From NCBI RefSeq assembly GCF_964204865.1, contig NC_135251.1:26226001-26290000 (forward strand): a stretch of 64,000 nt of DNA. Direction: 5' to 3'. The notes below the pieces were generated by a model that saw only the letters and a program-made list of their open reading frames with translations, was not told the DNA's origin and made no database searches. This DNA comes from Styela clava. Its lineage: Eukaryota > Chordata > Ascidiacea > Stolidobranchia > Styelidae. Every line of letters starts with the position of its first letter. Position 1 is the stretch's first letter. Of the stretch, positions 21,999 to 34,466 are shown one piece after another. A program made the position numbers and the translations under genes.

Positions 21999-24900
21999 AT
22001 GGCCTCATGGCCAAGTGTCAAGCCATTCATACAAGGTGGAATATCATCTGTTCTTGCTGAGGTTGCCACATTTCCACTTGATCTAACAAAGACAAGACTT
22101 CAGATACAGGTTAGCATTTTTTAGAATTGTATCATCTAAATCAGTTGTCTCTAAACTGCATTCCAATTGTGGCCCACATAATGATTTGATACGGCCAGCC
22201 AAAATTAAGTGGAATAGTCCAACACTTTATGTTATTACCTTTTCGCATTATAGATACCGTCAATTGTTACATCATTTCGTTTTTATATACTGCTGTACTG
22301 GTATATTATATGCATTTGCATGTTTTTTGTATAAAGTCATGCTTGTTATTGCTCAGGTATTCTATCACTGAACTAATATAATTCTGTGATTATGAATTTC
22401 ATCACATAACAAACTGCGATACTCTTGCAGCATATTTAGTGCCTATTTTCAAAATTTTCTCCGATCCCAACCGGACCGCACCCCTCTCCCGGCCCAGGAA
22501 TATGCTTTCGATTTTGGTCCTCAGACAATCCACATTATATAAAAAGAATATGTTAGGTTTTGAATGTGTCGTTATTTCTCACCAACACGATAAATATGAA
22601 AAATCCCATTTAGTTTATTGGGATAGGTTGGTTCATCGGAGCTGTTTTCTGCAACGTACTCCCTAGTTGACACAGCCATACCTCTGGTAGATTGAACAGA
22701 AGTCAGTTTAGGACTCTTGAGGTACGCATACTTCTGTACTTGATATAAATGTATCCTGATATCATGTAAAGACGAGTTGTTATGGAGGTAGTACTTGAGG
22801 TGCTTAGTGAATCACTTGTTTTGTAAACATGGAATTGGAAAAATAATAAATATACAGAAAACTGCATATTTTCTTCCAGGGTCAAGTCATTGAGTCAAAA
22901 CACAAACAAATAAGATACAGAGGTGTTGCTCATGCATTGGGGAAAATTTTACAAGAAGAGGGATTTCTGGCAATGTATTCAGGGTAGGTAACATGTTTGA
23001 ATCCACTTTATTGTTTTATTTCCCTTCAAATTTTGATAATAATTGATGAATTTTGTGGCATGCGTTTCTAGCTTTATTTTATACGTTTTTTTAAAGTAAT
23101 CTGCCAGTGTGTTTTTCTCTCAATGATTAAGAACACTATCAGTTTGAATTGAACTGTATCACAACTTTTTTTTCTCTAAGAACATAATTCATATTCATCC
23201 AAGCTACTTCTCCATTTTAGATTGGGACCAGCTGCAGCTCGCCAATTAATTTATGGAGGACTGAAGAGGGGACTTTATCGTACTTTTCAGAATTGGAGTG
23301 GTGTAAGAGGAGCAAGTATATAAAAGTTTATGTGTTTTTGATGATCGACAATGTTCTTATGGAGTGATTGGCAACCCTAATAAACAGAAAATGGAAAAAA
23401 ATTAAAAATTCTGTGTAAAATTAAATTCAGAAAATACCTTTTTTCAAGCTTATTGTATGCAATAAAATTGGCCACAAATACATACAATATCCATACTGAA
23501 TATTAAGTTCTCCTGTAGTATGTGCAACAAGATGGCAGACACCAGAACATAGTATGTGTATCAGGTTAGGGTTAGGGCATAATTTCTGGTACAAATACTA
23601 CGGGAGTCACTTGGCTAGTCCCCGAACTCGTAATAGAACTAAAATAAGAAAAATTGGAATAAAGTTATGGCCTAACCCTAACTTGGTACACATAATATGT
23701 TCAGGTGTCGGCCATCTTGTTGCACATACTACGGGAGCGCCGAATACTGTATATTTCAGTAATCTTAACTGCTCTGTATTGATATTTCAGGAAGTACGAT
23801 TCTTATGGATTTGGTTCTAGCATCCTCTTCAGGTGCAATATCAGCATTTGTTTGCAACCCTGTTGACATTGTTAAGGTTTGTACTTTTTTACTTATTAAA
23901 TCATAACCATGGTGTTTTATTTAACATGGTTGTTTCTGACTTATAAAACAAAATCAGTATCAGGTATGTTACCATTTACCAATACCCAAAATATTCTTTT
24001 TCCAATACTAACAGGTCAGAATGCAATCACAGGGAATAACATTCACGTCATGCTACAGGCAGTTATTATATGTCGATGGAATAAAAGGTTTATTCAGGGT
24101 AAATTGAAATAATATACACTGCTGCTTTGAACCAGGAGAAGATATTATGTTGATTGTGTAACATATACCTATCTAATGAATTTAACATACCTATTTTGTT
24201 TTGAATTTTTTTGTGGTATTTCCTTGCTGTTTTAGTAACATTGGGTAGTGGGTACCGGTACTTGGTTGTGGGAACATAAAATTTTTTTGTCAGGTCTTGT
24301 TATAAAAACTTGGTAATAAACTTGACCTTCTTTCGCATTTAATCATTTCTTTCTTGACATCGACGCTGTTAAATATCTAGCCATTGTTGGATGTCTCCAA
24401 TTGATTCTCAAGGAAACAGAGCATGAGCATGTTTCTAGAGAAAAATGTTTTGATTTTTTGGCCATTGACTTTTTTATATTTTTTTTACAGGGTGTTTACC
24501 CAAATGTTATGCGGACAGCTGTTCTTGTTGGATTTTCATTTTCTGTTTATGATGAAGTGAAACGATTAATTTTATATGACCTTGGTATAAGAGAAGGATT
24601 TTATTCTTATATTTTGTAAGTCAGAAATTTTTGTGTTTTTCTCTAGTATTGCATTTGATTATTACATGTTGATGAATTGGTGAAAAACGAAAATTATGTG
24701 ATCCGTGAATACACCATATACTTTTTAACACAAAAAATAAAATAATCTTAATTAAACAATGCAGTGATTTCCTAAATTCAAACACTTCGGAATTCTCGTT
24801 TCACATAGTTGTTTTTTAAACCGAGATCTGCACTGACAGGCAAATTTGTTTCCATACTCATTTTGTGTTTCATGTTTTATACAGAGCATCATGCATTGCG

Positions 24901-26292
24901 TCAATCACTGGTTCTTTTGCAGCAAACCCATTTGATGTAATTAAGGTGTGGTTTGAATATTTTTTCAAATAATTTGGAGGGCATGAGAATAAAGAGTAAC
25001 TTTCTCACTGATCGAGTGTTTTATTCAAATTAGGTACAGGCTTGTAAATTGGATATAAGACACCTGAACAATACAAGGCTCTTTGCCTTTAAAATATATA
25101 TGACGTCTTCAGAAATTTATGAATGTATTTTTGAAGTTTAGTCATCCAAACTCCACAGGCTATATATGGTAGAAAAAAAAAATTTATTATTACAGTCAAG
25201 AATGATGAATCAGAAAATGGATGGGATTCGATATAGAAGCACTTTTGATTGTTTTATAAAGGTAATTTCGATATTGGTGATTGAATCATTTTCTAATCTT
25301 TCACCATCAAAATCATTTATTGCCTGGTACCGTTTATTCAAGTCTATGCATACTGGCAAATTCGTGTTTGATTGATTAGCCACTGATAACGTAATTTATA
25401 ACACAGAGCATATCCATACTTAACTTTTTGATAAATTTTCGTACCTTTGAATGCAATGAAATATATAATAAGTTGATACATCCACAAACACTTCAATTCT
25501 CATAGAAATCCAGCATCATATTTATCTTGATGACCGTACATTTGAACCCACATACATTTGAACCCATGTGTATATCCGCGGGTTCAATCTATATCCGGCT
25601 GCTAAAACCCATGGGTTAGGGTTAGTATGGGTTCAAATATCCGCAAAACAAAAAAAATTCCATAGGTGCAATATATGCAGGTGCAATTGTCGTGGGTTCA
25701 AATGTACGGAAACCGTTTATCTTGCATTTCATTAATAGATGCTATAGGTTGCATTTTGTGACCATAGAAGTCAAACTGTTAACTGCACCCCTATTAGTTC
25801 TTATATATTTGGCAGGGGTATCACTGTCATATTATACTTAGCAGCTTGGTTGTAATTTGAGTACTCTTTAACTAATCAAATATTTGGTCATTATAGAGAC
25901 TGGATAAGTTTGAAGTTTTGTTGTTCAGTTATATTACAAATCCTACGCTTTTGGACTAATGTGTGATTTTTCCAGACTGTGAAATTAGAAGGATCTTCAG
26001 CACTTCTAAAGGGGTATGGGACAATGCTATGCAGAACTGTACCCTGGCATACTGTGGTATCCTTTTGAAATAGGCTGTATGAATATGTATATATCTTTTA
26101 TCTCCATCAAAAAATTCTCAATTTTATATCTCCCAAATACTGGTGAAACTTGTAAGATCGTTACAATTATCACATATTATTTATCCAAGTATTCATTAGG
26201 TCAAGTATTTATTTATATTATAAATATTTATGTCATTCAATTATTTGAATTATCAGGTGTTTTTTAATATCCATGGTATGCTGAAACAGTGA
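21999..26292 (+). CDS. Mitochondrial carrier, UCP4/UCP5/KMCP1 type (SLC25A27/A14/A30 clade), 10 exons
   Basis: Exons: 21999-22109, 22880-22983, 23221-23300, 23791-23876, 24015-24098, 24491-24615, 24885-24945, 25196-25261, 25976-26056 and 26257-26292. Phases agree throughout and give 277 residues, close to the 290-residue family norm. All three carrier repeats are present with the Px[DE]xx[KR] signature: PLDLTK (about residues 26-31), PVDIVK (122-127) and PFDVIK (212-217). The first is followed by TRLQIQ, the second by VRMQSQ and the third by SRMMNQ, as in the UCP-like inner-membrane carriers, which move small anions or protons. The start follows an overlapping upstream TGA and gives [10 protein letters not shown]. 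Odd points: the exon 3 donor is GTGTAA, and the protein ends soon after the last helix (HGMLKQ). Two MITEs lie in its introns (23510-23738, 25533-25708). Subfamily placement is from memory of family sequences. Confidence 0.9.
23510..23738. mobile_element. Long-form palindromic MITE in intron 3 of the carrier gene
   Basis: Inverted ends: CTCCTGTAGTATGTGCAAC at the left and TTGCACATACTACGGGAG at the right. The interior contains CCCCGAACTCGTAATAGAAC and TATGGCCTAACCCTAAC blocks shared with the copies at 44614, 49340, 53165 and 63576. Confidence 0.8.
25533..25708. mobile_element. MITE with TTTGAACCC inverted ends, intron 8 of the carrier gene
   Basis: Ends CCGTACATTTGAACCCA and GTGGGTTCAAATGTACGG are inverted repeats. 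The interior matches 9339-9528 closely. No target duplication was recognised. Confidence 0.8.
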
Positions 26293-28864
26293 CACATGTC
26301 ATTTGAAATTCAATTTTGTTGTCTGAGACAAGTCTACATTACAACAGTAAATTTTGAAAGCTCACAAGCATAACTTCTATTCATTTAATTCACCATACAT
26401 TGCTTGTGAAATTAAACATAAATCAAAAATTCCTTAACTTGATGATACAAACAGTTTTTTCTTGCCAATGAATACATGTGGAGGTGACCTAAACTCTTCA
26501 TGTTGTGTGGTGTGTTCCAGGAAATGTGAAGAAAACTACCAATATCTTTTTATCACTGAGTCATATCTGGCAATAAACTCATGATACAAGCAATAACATG
26601 ACACTCATTGAAACTTTACCTGAACCAATTATGAATACTTTAAGTCCTATGTTTTGAAGTTTTTGATGTACAGTATTTAAATTTTGATTTCTAACATTTG
26701 ATACCTTTATCGGCTTCATAAATAAACTAGGCATAAATTGATCTACCAGGTTATTAAATTCAGATCAAGTATAGATATAAAAATATTTTTAAGTTATATC
26801 TTATATCGACATATACACCATCATCAGCTTGCCATTTTAAATCATATTTTTCAATATTTTCAAACCATTGGTAAACTTAAATTGGACAGTAGTTGTGTGT
26901 CTTCTAAATTGTGATCTTTCATTGGAAGTTTGTGACATAGTGATCATCAGTGCTAATTTTACTTGGCACTAGTTCAAAATGATCTGTATGCAATCATTTT
27001 ATGTATTTTGAACTAATTATATTGCATTCATACTTGCTTTTATCTGATTTTTCATGGGAGAGTGGACATTCGCAATAATTTTCTTGGAAGTCGACCAAAA
27101 TATGTGGTCAACAATAGTGTTAGCGAATCATTTCAATGGATAACATAACCCATATATCCTCGAGTTCTGTGGAATATTCTAATTTTTTTTTACAACATCG
27201 TACTATTGGATATTCACACAATTTTAATAAAACAGGACTTTGAGAGACTAAAAATGGCAAAAAATACATCAAATGAATATAGTATTCCTATCGTTAAGTG
27301 AAAGTTGATAACTGCTGACATTAATTTTTATTTAATAGGACTTAATGAGTTAATGGGTCAATTTTGACTTAATGGGTCAATTTTCTGGCCTTTCTTTTGC
27401 ATTTCCAATACATGATCAATTTTGTTTGTTTATATTGTGTGTTATACCGAAGAAAATTTTGTTAGGCTGGAAAGTTACCATGTCTGATGGAATTCCATGC
27501 CAAAAGGTTATGTGAAATATTGTTGCGCAAACATGGTATTAAGGTTTCAAGCATAAACACAATAAGTTGTAGTGAAAATCCCCTTGTGAACTGTTGTATA
27601 GAGGCAGATATCGCTTCAAAATAGATGAGAGAGGGAGAGAATTTATTGCTTTCGTCAAATCAGAGAAACAGAGTTTTCGGTGTGATTTGTGAATGTAAAT
27701 GCCCTTTTACGCCAATATAACAATTGATATTAAAAAGGTAAAATTTCTTGAGAGAGAATTGTCTTTTTAAAACTTGTGCGTGGTTTTGCAGGTGTAGACA
27801 TATCGTGACAAAATATTGGTGCATGTGTATTCAATGCAGCGTTTCTCAGACTGTGAGTCGCAAGAGATTTTCAGGTGTGCCGCGGAGATTTAGAAAATAG
27901 ATGTTGGTACTACACGTAGCCATGCATGCAACGACCAAGCTTGTGAGACTTATTATTGTGTTTGCCTTATCATTTTAATAAGTGTGATTGTCACGTTATA
28001 TTGAATATGCAAATCCTAGTAATATTATTGTATTTGCCTTATCATTTCACGTTATAATTGCATTGTTATGTCATATGACATAATGTATTTGTAAAAAACA
28101 AGCCGTCCACCTTCCACCATAATGACTTGCGCGCTTAGTTGGGCTAATAGAAAAGCAAGTTTGGACGAGTTTTGGCTATCTGCTTATAACTTCTATTCAA
28201 TCATCGGTGCAAAATCCATCAAAATAATCTTGCCATTTAAATCTCCATGGCACTGTTCGCACGGATTTTCTGTTATGACTGTAAATAAAAGCAAAAAAAG
28301 ACATCGACGGAACCTCGTTTCTCATATAGGGAAAGATGGGAACCTATCTGCGTGTCCACACTCCCGTGTTATTGGACACACGTTAACAGAGTGTAACTCC
28401 GATCTGAACTCCTCAGAAGTCAATAAGCACATGTAATGCCAAATGTTCGTATATTGTAAAGTTGCACAATCGAATTGATCCAAATAACAGATAATATACT
28501 TGAACCTGATGGAATAATATGTTTTCAAATTGTGTAAGGCCAGCTAATAATGATTCCTGATTGAATAATATGCCGTGTAAGTATGTACAAAATTCTACAT
28601 CGAAGTTGCTGATGGCCAACTAATTGAGCGACACAGGAAAGCCAATTTGAGTGGGAATACCTCCGGTTGAAGCGTAAATATATACTACTAGGTTGAAGGC
28701 AATTTCTTTTGCGGTGAAATCTACAGATTTTCTCGAAATCTCCGATAACACCCAGAACTAAGCCATTATATTTAAACAACCTATGCTGTGTGTGTTCGCA
28801 TTGGCTTAGGTCAGCTAGAAAAGAATGTAGTTAACGTGTCATGTGTTGGAGTAGGAGGGACCCT
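26293..28864. other. 3' flank of carrier gene and gene-poor AT-rich stretch
   Basis: An AATAAA at 26721-26726 is a possible poly(A) signal for the carrier gene. At 27842 the sequence CAGCGTTTCTCAGACTGTGAG resembles a hAT left end, without a recognised right end. An ORF at 28122-28436 (104 codons) has no recognisable motif and I do not call it a gene. Confidence 0.4.
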
Positions 28865-29944
28865 TGTAGCCAATTAGTTGTTATGTAATTACAAAACTAC
28901 ACCAAATTGGCCCAATTCGTGAGAAACTCATGAAAACCAAAATTAATTATTCCCGTTATAGCAATTATCAATTTCTCAAAATCCAATTTCAAGATTTAAT
29001 AGCCTTTCGGTGCCATCCCATGTAAAAATAAAATTTATTTCCAGTAATATTCCAATAACGTAAATTCGAAATATCTTGTTAAAACCAAATTATCCACTTG
29101 AGAACAATTTTTTACATCTCATAATTGGAGTAAGTACGTGACCAGGAACACGGTGACTTGGCAATAACAAGTTAATTGCTAGTAATGAACTTCAAGGAAA
29201 CACTTTTAATAATGTTTGATTATAGTGAACCGAAAGCTAACCAGAAACCGGAATGACGCGTGATTCTTTAATCGTTAATGTAAAAATCTGTTTCATCATT
29301 CTATTTTAATTGCTTGGTAGAAAGCTATATATTCAGCAACGTGTTTTGTTTTAATCAGACTAGATTTGATCAAATTGTGTGTACATTGTATTTCTGTATA
29401 TATTGTCGGAATTGCAATAAACTCATAAAGACATACTCCTGGTACCGAATACATATATTGCAATTGTATATTTACAAATACAAAGAACAGTTCCAAGTCA
29501 TGACTGATAAGTCACATAAAATCAAAGTTTCACTGCAAGCCCGAGTTCGTTAATTACTTGTCCATCGTTATCCTTTTTTTTTCTCTCCTAACGATTGGTC
29601 GCTTTTATGCTGGTTTTGGTATCCTTAGGGCATGACGCGTTATCGTCATCGTACCTTACAGGACGTCTAATTGTTACGTATTTTATGACTGAGAGATTGC
29701 TTCTAATTTTAAGATTAGTATGACTTTAAGTCTAAACACGTAACTTAACCAAAAGCAGCGAAATTACCCAATATCCTATAAGGTGTTTTCAAACGGCTCC
29801 TTACTACAGCCGAAGGCTATCGACAGATAGACAGTTCGAGTTAACGAACGCAAGACAAAACTATTGTCAGTCAATGCTGGGGTTATAACACATAAACCAG
29901 ACCAATCTACAAACAATCTATGTGTAGTGATAACCAATCACTAT
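28865..29944 (+). repeat. 5' LTR (1080 bp)
   Basis: Matches 34753-35437 plus 38025-38066. It contains one segment (29429-29781, 353 bp) absent from the 3' LTR, bounded by ATAA on both sides. Without it both LTRs are exactly 727 bp. An AATAAA occurs at about 29416-29421. Confidence 0.93.
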
Positions 29945-30076
29945 ATTTGGAGATCCCGACCTTTGGACTGCCTTCTTGACGCAGATCAATCACGGAGCCA
30001 GCCTACGGAGAGGAACTCGATAAGATAAGTTTCACGTTTTAATTTACATCCTATAAGTCGCAACTAAGGGTGCCTA

Positions 30077-32533
30077 TTGCTAATCATACAATTCTCTATC
30101 TTCCAACAGGCCTATCGCAAAAACTCGAGGAACCGTACAACAAAACATGATGTGAGGCATTCAATTACTACAACTGGATTGCCGGTGAGAAGTAAAGTTC
30201 ATAGATTACCACAGATGAAATATACAGCTGCCAAAGAACAATTTTCCAAACTCTTGAAACAAGGTATTATCTCACCATCTACAAGTGAGTGGGGTAGCCC
30301 TATTACGGTTGTTTTGAAGAAAAATGGAGACATTCATAAAACTGACTCATACAGGATTTGTGGAAATTATAAAAACCTTAATATACAAACAAAAAAGGAC
30401 ACATACCCAATACCAAACATCCAGTCCTTCACTAATGAAATCCATGGATCGGAAATTTTTACGAAGGTTGACTTGCGATCAGCTTATCATCAAGTTCCGA
30501 TGAAATCCGAAGACATGGACAAAACAACGGTAGTTACACCTTTTGGTGCATTTCGATATCACGTGACTCCATATGGCACTAAAAATTCAGGTTCAACATT
30601 TCAAAGACTCATCGACATGGTAATCCGCAATATTCCAAATGTTTTGCCTATGGCGATGATATTTTGGTATTTTCCAAATCACCGGAAGAACACGAAGAGC
30701 AAAAAATGGGTTGAGTGATTTTGCATTATTAAACCACCCAGACCCAGAAGCAGAAATATCTCTTGCGGTGGACGCTTCAGGAAATTCGATTGGAAGTGTA
30801 TTACAACAAAAGAGAAATAATCAATGGGAACCATTAGGATTTTTCTCAAAATCGTTAAACCCAGCCCAACGGAAATATTCTACTTTTGATCGGGAACTAC
30901 TGGCTGCTTATCTGAGTGTCAAACATTTTCGATATGATTTGGAAGAACGTTCGTTTTTCACCCTCTCTGACCATAAACCATTGACGCATGTCCTACACAA
31001 AAGTGCTGAAAGATCATCTCTACGACAAGTTCGTCATCTCGATTTTATAAGTCAATACACAAATGACATGAGATATATTGCTGGAAGCAGTAATGTGGTA
31101 GCCGATGCTTTGTCTAGAGCGACAATTGCCGCATTCTCACACTTGCCTACAACTCTAACCTTGTCTGACATCGCTTTGGAACAACATATGGATCCGGACA
31201 TTCAAAACCTGTACAATGAACCTAAAAGCATGGAATTACGATTTGTGAAACTTAGTGACGATTTACATCTACTATGCGATTCAAAACTATCAACACTACG
31301 CCCAGTTATTCCGAAGAAATTTCGAAAACGTATATTCGATACGAATCATCAATTAAGTCACCCTGGAATTCGAGCAACTCAAGATCTTATTCAAGCAAGA
31401 TACATTTGGCCAAACATGGACATTGACATCAGGAAAATGTGCCGAGCGTGTATTCCATGCCAATCATGTAAAATTCAAAGGCACACGATCTCACCTTTGC
31501 AAACTATCGTAACTCCAGACGAAAGATTCTACCATATCAATATTGACATTGCTGGACCTTTACCACCATCTAACGGATATAATTATATACTTCTCATTGT
31601 GGACAAATTTTCGAGATTCCTATCAAAGACATAACATCTGAAACGGTAGTTAAAAAAATTTTTCTGTTCTGGATTTCTAAATATGGCGTACCTGCAATCA
31701 TCACCAGTGACCGTGGAGGTTGCTTTCAAAGTGTTCTATGGCAAGAAGCAATGCAATTTCTCGGTTCTCAACACATTTCAACTACTAGCTATCACCCAGC
31801 CTCAAACGCAGCTGTTGAAAGACAAATACGACAATTAAAAGCATCTCTGATGACTCACTGCCGGAATACTGCAGATTGGTATCAAAACTTGGGTTTAGTT
31901 CTACTTGGCATGTGAACTGCCATTAAACAGGACTTAGGATACAGTAGCGCCGAACTACTTTATGGAACACCATTGAAATTGCCTGGAGAATTTTTCTCGA
32001 CCAACCAACCGGGTATCAACACCAACCCTCAGGCGTTTATGAAACGCTTGAGCAATTTCATCAATAAGTTGAAACCAATTCAACCGAGAACACCTCAAAA
32101 TAGAAAGACATTCTTATCACCAGAATTGAATACTTGCAGTCACATATTTCTACGTGTTGACGCAGTTAGAAGACCACTGATACCACCTTATCAAGGACCT
32201 TTTCGTGTTATACAAAAATACGACAAGTTTTTTAAGATTGATTTTAAAGGCAAACCTACCACTGTTTCTATTGATAGAGTTAGGCCGGCTCATGAAGAAA
32301 TTTTCACTCCCGATACTCAGGACATTTCTAATTCAAATACCCCAACTACTGAATCTGACGTACTAATACGCAGATATAACGTACCAATATCAACCGATAT
32401 TGACGCCCCTTTACTTATTACGCAGAACGAGGAAACTAATAGCAATCAACAAGGTTCAGGATCAATACAATCAAGGACTCGACACGGAAGGACAACTAGA
32501 CCGCCACAGAGAGACGATTATGTTTACTATTAA
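30077..32533 (+). pseudogene. Defective retroelement pol (RT, RNase H, integrase)
   Basis: The first frame (30077-30718) is a Ty3/gypsy RT N-terminal half with the conserved LKQGIISPS, VDLRSAYHQV and TPFGAFRY blocks. The YxDD box is visible only in another frame, following an apparent one-base loss in a T run near 30645. Most of the thumb/connection region, about 100 residues by comparison with the family, is missing near 30710. The next frame (30711-31634) holds RNase H landmarks (AVDASG, STFDRELLAAY) and the integrase HHCC finger (HQLSHPG...CxxCxxC). The frame shifts again near 31615-31635. The integrase core then continues with TSDRG and AAVERQIRQLK and is broken by TGA at 31913-31915. The C-terminal GPY/F-like module (QGPFRVI) runs to the stop at 32533. 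The copy cannot make a working polymerase. Confidence 0.92.
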
Positions 32534-34466
32534 GTGCCTCGCAATCTGTATGTATCTTTTTGTTTATTCGTCTAGTCTGCCATTTAAATCTGCTTTACCA
32601 ACTCCAACAGTTACAGTGAACCTATGCCACCCCAATAGACCCAAAGCTGAATACTTTATTCAGAAGCCCAATAATTGTACTAAGGAGACACCCCAAACCA
32701 TTAAGCAATGCTCTGTTACGGTACATGAATTATCTTCTAGCTATACAAATATTACTTTATATGTATGTCAGAAGTCTGCTACTAAATGGTCTAGTCATTA
32801 TTTTTTCTTTGGTGCACATTCGAGTAAACTGACGTCTACCATGATAGAACCACCCACCCCTTTATATTGTAAAGATTGGGTACACACGTTAAAAGCTGAT
32901 AATATTGGAGATTTAGAACCCACTTCCCCAGATACTTGGTCCACTCAAAACAAGGCAAAAGTTACTTATAGTTGGCCATCCTCTAGACACGGACAAGTGA
33001 TCAATGCTCATTTGTCTCGTATTCAAATTTCGTATGATCCTTTTCATGGGGTAATGTTAGGTGCTTTCCCTTCAATTTCCACCTGCAACATATTAACTGG
33101 GTCATGCACGTTAGGAAGTCAAACTTTAATTTGGAAACACCACCCTTTAATTGATTGCCCTCAATACCAAACAACTGTTACTGAACTCATTTTACATTAT
33201 AATTCTTCTAATCAGATTTACCGCTTGGATTTTCCAAAACTTGGGCAATCAATCCATAACTGGGGTTCATGTGGCAAGTCAGTTAAAAGATGTTTTAAGT
33301 CTGATACTTTTTGTACCAGTAATGGTTCGTTATTCGAAACGCAACAATGCATTGCACTTGATGGTTCATCCCTTTTTACTCTTAAATATCCCGCCTTTAA
33401 TTACGATTATACTGTAAAGAATTTTTCAGAATCTTCTCCTCTAATTGGGTTTATTCAAGAAAGCACTGATAGGGTTTCCGAGGTAATAAACAAATTGACA
33501 GCAGATATTAATTATTTGGAATGCCAAATTGAAAGCATTCTAACCACTAATATTAAACTCATGTCTAAACAATACCCCGGTAAGATCCTAAGTCAGTTAC
33601 TAGGTGGGAACAGAGCAGCTATCACCGTGGGTGATATATTGACCGAAATTGAATGCCAACGTATTAACGTTACCGTTCTCAGGAACCTCTTTTTACAGGG
33701 TAAATATGCTACCCGACCTTTAGTGCACTTTATTAATAATAGCAATGAAACGATCATTGCACAAATATTCCCTGATTCTAACGCTTATGTGGGTATTCAT
33801 TTTTTTGAAAATTATACGCCTGGTCGTATATCTACGTTTCAAATTGACGGTCGGTTCTATAACTACGTCAATTATACTTTAAATCATGCGGATATGCATG
33901 TAAAATTTCTGAGACCCACATTCAAGCCTTTTGTCGACAATTTTAATCCTATCGATTACAATGAAGCATATAACGAATTACCAAGGGGACACCAGGGTTA
34001 TGATGATATTAATAATATGTTATTATCAATCAGCCACATTAACCTTATTCGAGAACGAATATTAAGTGAGCAAACCTTACCTGATGCAGATAGCACATCA
34101 GACACTGATACTGATGCTATCTCACATGAAGTGCAAGACACTTTTGTTCATGCCCTCTCCTTCATTAAGACGTCAATTTTATCAGGTATTTATATGCTCT
34201 TATTCCATTTATCTCTCATTTGGGCCACTATTTGGACCGTTTGTTTTATCAAGAAACTTTGCCCAAAACTGAGAGATGAAGGACTTCCTAGAATACAACG
34301 GCTTCGGCAATACTTGGCTGCTCGCAGGGAACAAGTGAACCCTGTTGAACCACCTCAACCTCTTGTGCAAAACAATAGACAAGATCAGGGGGGTCAAATC
34401 TATCAATCTAGACCAAATCCCAATAATAGATCCAATTCGAACTTATACCCTAGTCTGGCAGACTAG
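32520..34466 (+). CDS. Env-like glycoprotein ORF of the LTR retroelement
   Basis: The frame is open from 32400. The likely start is the ATG at 32520, which overlaps the pol stop by 14 nt and opens a hydrophobic signal-like segment (AICMYLFVYSSS). That start gives 648 residues. The ectodomain has many N-x-S/T sites and paired cysteines. A single strong hydrophobic segment near the C-terminus (IYMLLFHLSLIWATIW) is followed by a basic stop-transfer (KK) and a proline/glutamine-rich tail. This is the layout of a type I envelope protein that would sit on the particle or cell membrane. I do not recognise the env family (baculovirus F-like or other). No stop or frameshift interrupts it, in contrast to pol. 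Confidence 0.85.
   Translation: MFTIKCLAICMYLFVYSSSLPFKSALPTPTVTVNLCHPNRPKAEYFIQKPNNCTKETPQTIKQCSVTVHELSSSYTNITLYVCQKSATKWSSHYFFFGAHSSKLTSTMIEPPTPLYCKDWVHTLKADNIGDLEPTSPDTWSTQNKAKVTYSWPSSRHGQVINAHLSRIQISYDPFHGVMLGAFPSISTCNILTGSCTLGSQTLIWKHHPLIDCPQYQTTVTELILHYNSSNQIYRLDFPKLGQSIHNWGSCGKSVKRCFKSDTFCTSNGSLFETQQCIALDGSSLFTLKYPAFNYDYTVKNFSESSPLIGFIQESTDRVSEVINKLTADINYLECQIESILTTNIKLMSKQYPGKILSQLLGGNRAAITVGDILTEIECQRINVTVLRNLFLQGKYATRPLVHFINNSNETIIAQIFPDSNAYVGIHFFENYTPGRISTFQIDGRFYNYVNYTLNHADMHVKFLRPTFKPFVDNFNPIDYNEAYNELPRGHQGYDDINNMLLSISHINLIRERILSEQTLPDADSTSDTDTDAISHEVQDTFVHALSFIKTSILSGIYMLLFHLSLIWATIWTVCFIKKLCPKLRDEGLPRIQRLRQYLAARREQVNPVEPPQPLVQNNRQDQGGQIYQSRPNPNNRSNSNLYPSLAD

Noticed and set aside
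27842..28125. hAT left end CAGCGTTTCTCAGAC with a possible full element
   Set aside because: No matching right end or 8-bp duplication was found, so the element was not called.
28122..28436. 104-codon ORF starting MTCALSWANRK
   Set aside because: No recognisable motif, no supporting exons, and located in repeat-rich intergenic DNA.
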